The notes under the pieces were generated by a model. The model was not told where the DNA came from. It searched no databases and saw only the letters and a program-made list of their open reading frames with translations. From positions 34,104 to 98,103 of the forward strand of contig JAUNIB010000007.1 of NCBI GenBank assembly GCA_030523645.1: 64,000 nucleotides of DNA, read 5' to 3'. How positions within the stretch are numbered: the first letter of the stretch is position 1; each line of letters opens with the position of its first letter. The position numbers and the translations under genes were made by a program. This document shows, piece after piece, positions 60,253 through 64,000 of this stretch. The DNA is from Selenomonadaceae bacterium (GTDB lineage: Bacteria; Bacillota; Negativicutes; Selenomonadales; Selenomonadaceae).

Positions 60253-61503
60253 ATGAATGAAGATAGAAGCATTGAGTTTAAGGAAAATGTTAGTAATACT
60301 TTCTTAAAGACGGTCAGTGCCTTTGCTAATTATGGTACAGGTAAAATCCTTTTCGGGGTGAAGGACGATGGGACTGCTGTTGGGGTTAAGAATTTGGCCG
60401 AGACAAGGTTGGATATAGAAAATAAAATCAATGATGCTATTCGGCCCAGGCCTGAGTTCAGCTTTTCTGTCAATGAATTATCCGGGGTATTAGAGCTTAT
60501 CGTTTACAAAGGGGAGCATACTCCATATCTGTATAAGGGAAAGGCATATAAGCGGGCAGATACTGCTGACATAGAGGTGGAGCAGGAGGCGCTGAGACGA
60601 TTAACTTTGCAAGGGGCTCATTTATATTTTGAGCAGTTGGAGTCAAAGGAGCAGGGGCTGAGATTTGGTTGTTTGGGGAATTTATTGCAGTCAGTCCTGC
60701 AAATAGAGAATGTGACAGATGAGGTTTTGCGGTCTTTAGGGCTGAAAAGTAAAGGACAATATAATATCGCAGCCGAAATTCTTTCCGACAGTAATGATGT
60801 TCCCGGAATAAGTATTGTGCGGTTTGGGGATGATATTTCCGTTATTAAAGAAAGGGAGAGCTTAAAGGGAAGTTCAATATTAGAGCAGTTTCAGCAGGCG
60901 GTGGAAATATATCGTAGGAATTATTGTCTCGAAATCATAGAAGGAATCAAACGGATAAAGAAAGAGAGCATACCTGAAAAAGCATTCAGAGAAGCTTTGG
61001 CAAATGCGATTGTGCATCGAGATTGGAGCATGAATGTAGATATTCAGGTGGCAATGCATCCTGAGAAAATAGAGATAGTGTCTCCAGGCAGATTGTCAGA
61101 TAGCCTGTCAGAGGAAGAATATATGCGAGGCGGAATAAGCAGCCCGAATAATCCTGTTTTGGACAATGTTTTCTTCAGATTGCATATTATAGAGCTTCTC
61201 GGAACGGGAATCAGAAGAATAAGGGATTTGTATGAAAGATATACCATAAAACCGCATTTTGAAGTTTTGAACAATTCGCTTAGAATTACATTGCCTTTAG
61301 CTGAGAGTAGAAAGGAGCTTACTGCTGCAGAAAAAATGGTTTTTGATAGTATGGATTATGGAAGACCCTTAGCCAGCAGTGAGCTGGCAGATAAGGTAGG
61401 GGTCAGCAAGAAGGTTATTCTTGGGATAATGAAGAGCCTAGAGAGCAAAAAATATGTGCAGATGTCGGGGGCAGGAAGAAGTACACGTTATACTAAACTG
61501 TAA
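60253..61503 (+). CDS. AlbA_2-domain ATP-binding regulator
   Basis: A 416-residue protein with an N-terminal AlbA_2 (Schlafen-like) domain (IEFKENVS; ANYGTGKILFGVKDDG near 26-41), a GHKL-like ATP-binding middle with EALANAIVHRDWS near 246-258 and GTGIRRIRDLYE near 320-331, and a C-terminal winged helix (about 350-410). Such proteins occur as accessory transcription regulators. ATG at 60253 follows GGAGGGAG. AT-rich composition. Confidence 0.82.
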   Translation: MNEDRSIEFKENVSNTFLKTVSAFANYGTGKILFGVKDDGTAVGVKNLAETRLDIENKINDAIRPRPEFSFSVNELSGVLELIVYKGEHTPYLYKGKAYKRADTADIEVEQEALRRLTLQGAHLYFEQLESKEQGLRFGCLGNLLQSVLQIENVTDEVLRSLGLKSKGQYNIAAEILSDSNDVPGISIVRFGDDISVIKERESLKGSSILEQFQQAVEIYRRNYCLEIIEGIKRIKKESIPEKAFREALANAIVHRDWSMNVDIQVAMHPEKIEIVSPGRLSDSLSEEEYMRGGISSPNNPVLDNVFFRLHIIELLGTGIRRIRDLYERYTIKPHFEVLNNSLRITLPLAESRKELTAAEKMVFDSMDYGRPLASSELADKVGVSKKVILGIMKSLESKKYVQMSGAGRSTRYTKL

Positions 61504-61897
61504 GAGGGTACGCAGGATTTCATCAGAATGTGGATGATGGCAAGTTATAAGCAACTCAGATACAATATAAGTCGTCATGCATAAAGCCTAGCGGTGAAAT
61601 GTAGCCACAGTTTGTTTTCATATACAAAACGAGACCAATTATCGTAGAATAGGTCTCGTTTACAAATTTTAGGGAGCTAACGAAATCGGCATCCACTTAC
61701 CGATATTGATATAACGGAGTGTTTCGAGAAAATTCACAGGTTTTTCTACCTTTATAAAGCGCTGTTGGTATAGAGATTAAAGATACATTCCGTATATAAG
61801 ATTTGAAAAAACATGGAGTATTCCGTTAGTTGAATAAACATAGTTAGCATCTTTAGGACTGCTTTTGCTAGGATAGTAACTTGGGAGGTGGAGAAGT
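61504..61897. other. Long spacer with terminator hairpin and possible gene remnant
   Basis: The hairpin AAACGAGACC/GGTCTCGTTT (61627-61661) ends in TTTT on the minus side. Just before it on the minus strand an open run of about 36 codons without a start (61669 to about 61779) ends SLAP-stop. It may be the 3' end of a lost gene. The rest is AT-rich and I see no ORF. The last bases hold GGGAGGTGGAG for the next gene. Confidence 0.35.
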
Positions 61898-62722
61898 TTG
61901 CTCAATTTTGGAAGAAATATGGATTGGAAATCCAAGTGTATGATTATAGTTGTGATGTTAGCTGTACTGAGTATACCAATAATGATTAATGCAATATATT
62001 ATATGGTTTTAAATAAGGTCGAACCCTTTAAAGCGGGAGAAATATTAAGTTTCATTGGGACATTCGCTAGCTCTAGCGTTACATTGGTAGTAGCTATATT
62101 GACAATAAATTTTACGAAAAAGCAAATTGCTAGGCAGGCATTTTTAGAAAGAGAAAAGGAGAAGTGGAATAAGGTTGAAAATTTTGTGGCTGAGGTATTG
62201 GTGAAAATGAATCCGCTTAAGCTACTGTTGCTTTCAGTCAGTAATGACATAAAAGACAATAGTAAGGCCATGGAGGCAATTAGTGAATATAGTTTGTCCT
62301 GCAAAATTGCTTGTGATAATTTGGCTGCGTATGTAAATAGAGATGAGGATTACCCTAAAATTAAAGTGCTAGTTGATAATATTATTGCTAACGGGGACAC
62401 GTTCAGCAAGACAGCAGACAGATTTCATCAAGAATTTCAGAATATGTTGCGAGTTATAAGCAAGGAGAATGCATTATCGTTGCTACATGTTGGTGGTCAA
62501 GATTCTTTGAGTGCGGAAGATATATTGAGGTATCAGGATATCGTTAGACAGGCAGACGGAATAAGTGCTGATGGAATTATACAGAATGTTGGATGCATAA
62601 AAAAGGAATTAGGCGTACTTTATCAGAATGAGTATAGAAAAATGTTGGCATTAAAAGGAGAAACTTTCTTTGTGATTATGAATGATATAGAAAAGAGAGG
62701 AAATGAATTGTTAGATGGGTGA
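61898..62722 (+). CDS. Membrane protein with cytoplasmic helical domain, unknown function
   Basis: A 274-residue protein with two N-terminal transmembrane helices (about 14-37 and 46-70), followed by a long helical, charged cytoplasmic domain. TTG at 61898 was chosen because GGGAGGTGGAG lies just upstream; ATG at 61919 is an alternative start. I do not recognise the family. It overlaps the small ORF at 62719 and probably forms an operon with the DUF2971 gene. Confidence 0.6.
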   Translation: MLNFGRNMDWKSKCMIIVVMLAVLSIPIMINAIYYMVLNKVEPFKAGEILSFIGTFASSSVTLVVAILTINFTKKQIARQAFLEREKEKWNKVENFVAEVLVKMNPLKLLLLSVSNDIKDNSKAMEAISEYSLSCKIACDNLAAYVNRDEDYPKIKVLVDNIIANGDTFSKTADRFHQEFQNMLRVISKENALSLLHVGGQDSLSAEDILRYQDIVRQADGISADGIIQNVGCIKKELGVLYQNEYRKMLALKGETFFVIMNDIEKRGNELLDG

Positions 62723-62907
62723 GGTATCAAATACTGTCATATGGTTGCCGCGTTGGTAGAGATGGATGCGGAAATGAGAAAAGACGATTATTGATGTATG
62801 TTATGGCACCTGACTATAGATACGAAGAAATGTATGGAAATTTATCTTGGAGGTTACCGGGAAAAGTTTTTGTAAGTAGCTGTTACGAAAGTGTTGCCAA
62901 GGTGTAA
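62719..62907 (+). CDS. Small ORF between membrane protein and DUF2971 gene
   Basis: A 62-residue frame with GTG start overlapping the previous stop by 4 nt and stop directly abutting ATG at 62908. Its position fits translational coupling. No domain is recognised, so expression is not certain. Confidence 0.35.
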   Translation: MRYQILSYGCRVGRDGCGNEKRRLLMYVMAPDYRYEEMYGNLSWRLPGKVFVSSCYESVAKV

Positions 62908-63645
62908 ATGGTTAGGAGATACATTGATATAATGATCTACAAATATATGAGCTTTGAACAATTTGTCGGATTGGTAGAAATGCAATGTTCATATTTGACT
63001 CGAATAGATAAATGGAGCGATTGTGCTGAAGGCGTAATTTTGAGTATGCTTTTAGGAGGAGTAGGGCAGAAAGTTACTGAAGAAATAAGACAGGTTTTCT
63101 TCAGTATAAAAAGCAATATTTTTGCTCAATGTTGGGTTAATGTGGCGGAAGAATCAGATGCAATGTGGAGACTATATGCTTCTGGGGGAGGAGTTCGTAT
63201 AGCGGCTGATGAGCAATTGATTAAGGACACTATAAGTAGTCAGCATGAAAAGGCGTATACAGTATTGGGCCTATCAGAGGTTTGGTACAGTGATCAGGTA
63301 AATTTAATCAAAGGTTTATCTTTAGCATGTATTGATGAAACTTTGATTCGCTGGGCTGTTTCTCTTAAAAGGAAAGCATTTGAGTACGAAAAGGAATGCA
63401 GATTTATTGTATGTGATAGTACTATGGTTGATTTTTTAAAAAATACAAATATACCAACGACACAAAAAATAAAACAATTAAAATTATTGCATAATCATCG
63501 ATATGAACACATACCGTATAGATTTCCATTAGAGGCTATAAGTGAGGTCGTATTGGCTCCTGGATGTAAAACTTATCAAAAGAATGTTTTTAAACCATAT
63601 TGTGATAACCATAATTTGAATGGAAAGATATCGATTCTTTACTGA
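62908..63645 (+). CDS. DUF2971 family protein
   Basis: A 245-residue DUF2971-type protein: YKYMSFEQFVGLVE near the start, CWVNVAEESDAMWRLYASGGGVRI near 75-98, and the C-terminal VVLAPGCKTYQKNVF. Its function is unknown; members recur in accessory and phage-defence regions. ATG at 62908 abuts the previous stop. A second in-frame ATG lies at 62932. It is A+T-rich. Confidence 0.75.
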   Translation: MVRRYIDIMIYKYMSFEQFVGLVEMQCSYLTRIDKWSDCAEGVILSMLLGGVGQKVTEEIRQVFFSIKSNIFAQCWVNVAEESDAMWRLYASGGGVRIAADEQLIKDTISSQHEKAYTVLGLSEVWYSDQVNLIKGLSLACIDETLIRWAVSLKRKAFEYEKECRFIVCDSTMVDFLKNTNIPTTQKIKQLKLLHNHRYEHIPYRFPLEAISEVVLAPGCKTYQKNVFKPYCDNHNLNGKISILY

Positions 63646-64000
63646 TTTTAATGGGGAATATAATGGGTTTTGATTTGTATGCGGATTTATAGGCGGATTT
63701 ATATTACAATTTGCCTAATAAATCTTGATAGAGAAACATGGTTTTCTGCGGTGAGTGCGGAGCTAAGATGAGAAGGATTTTGTATGATTAGCGGAGGCCT
63801 CTGTGACACGATCAAAATATCCGGTTAGAAAACAGAAAACAGCCCCGGGACTCACTGATTTTCAATGAGCCCCGGGGCTGTTCTGATAGGGACACCGTTA
63901 TTGCATTTTAGGAAAATGAGCGTTTTGCCATTTGACGGGATACACTGCGGAGCCTCGGTTTTGCACATGAGAGGTCTTTGCATAGACATACGAGCAATGC
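63646..64000. other. Terminal non-coding region with recombinase-like fragment and terminator
   Basis: The frame around 63740-63787 encodes VFCGECGAKMRR between stops, like the zinc-ribbon of large serine recombinases, so it may be a remnant. A strong hairpin follows at 63838. The final 110 nt show no ORF. Confidence 0.35.
63838..63882. terminator. Strong hairpin at window end
   Basis: AACAGCCCCGGG pairs with CCCGGGGCTGTT, with inner CTCAxTGA/TCAxTGAG pairing. A stable bidirectional hairpin, flanked by A-rich and T-poor sequence. Confidence 0.6.

Noticed and set aside
61669..61779. Minus-strand open stretch ending SLAP-stop as a gene remnant
   Set aside because: Only about 36 codons with no start and no family I recognise; kept only as a note in the spacer entry.

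Overview
The window looks like a chromosomal segment of an anaerobic, low-to-mid GC Firmicute, most probably a Negativicutes-type (diderm) species. The reasons are the lon-engB pair, a T-box in front of leuA, an intact rapZ-yvcK-whiA block, a SCIFF peptide with its radical SAM maturase, siroheme decarboxylase-type AhbA/AhbB domains, HypC/HypD hydrogenase maturation, and a GlpA-like/FAD/DUF1667 operon. No single gene fixes the genus. Most genes are housekeeping and on the plus strand; AT-richer islands hold accessory genes.

Layout. 1-4.3 kb: lon 3' end, engB, a fused AhbA-AhbB protein, T-box and leuA. 4.3-7.6 kb: higBA toxin-antitoxin, a Y-family polymerase and an unknown gene. 7.6-13.3 kb: tRNA-Gly, a class B penicillin-binding protein, and the three-gene glycerol-3-phosphate dehydrogenase-like operon. 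13.3-15.9 kb: a long structured hairpin, surE, hypCD. 16-20.9 kb: livJHMGF branched-chain amino acid ABC transporter. 21-25 kb: tRNA-fMet/Tyr/Thr/Met, rpmG-secE-nusG-rplK-rplA-rplJ-rplL with an L10 leader; rpoB does not follow. 25-28.2 kb: purC, then murQ-mupG for peptidoglycan recycling. 28.3-33.3 kb: an AT-rich island with a zinc-ribbon membrane protein, an orphan HicB-like antitoxin, a candidate small RNA and a helicase-nuclease. 33.3-38.3 kb: a NifX-FKBP fusion, a membrane acyltransferase-like protein, an exported methyltransferase and a symporter. 38.4-45.2 kb: a triple promoter-like repeat, a HAD phosphatase, rapZ-yvcK-whiA, a deacetylase and a secreted protein of unknown function. 45.2-48.6 kb: SCIFF system, mscL with zinc ribbon, threonine deaminase. 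48.7-53.1 kb: a PD-(D/E)XK family gene, then an Hpt-hybrid kinase-tyrosine recombinase gene set on the minus strand. 53.3-60.1 kb: permease, glucosaminidase, UbiB-like kinase, aroH, ridA, transketolase. 60.2-64 kb: AT-rich accessory tail with an AlbA_2 regulator and a membrane protein/DUF2971 cassette.

The most unusual items are: a 96-nt in-frame insertion bounded by GGCTGC repeats inside the GlpB-like flavoprotein; a family of dyad-containing promoters (one copy at 9976, three tandem copies at 38421) whose arms covary; a family of CTGTGAAAAATGA hairpins placed after four unrelated genes; a 138-nt multi-stem hairpin at 13361; and the coupling of a phosphorelay to a tyrosine recombinase.
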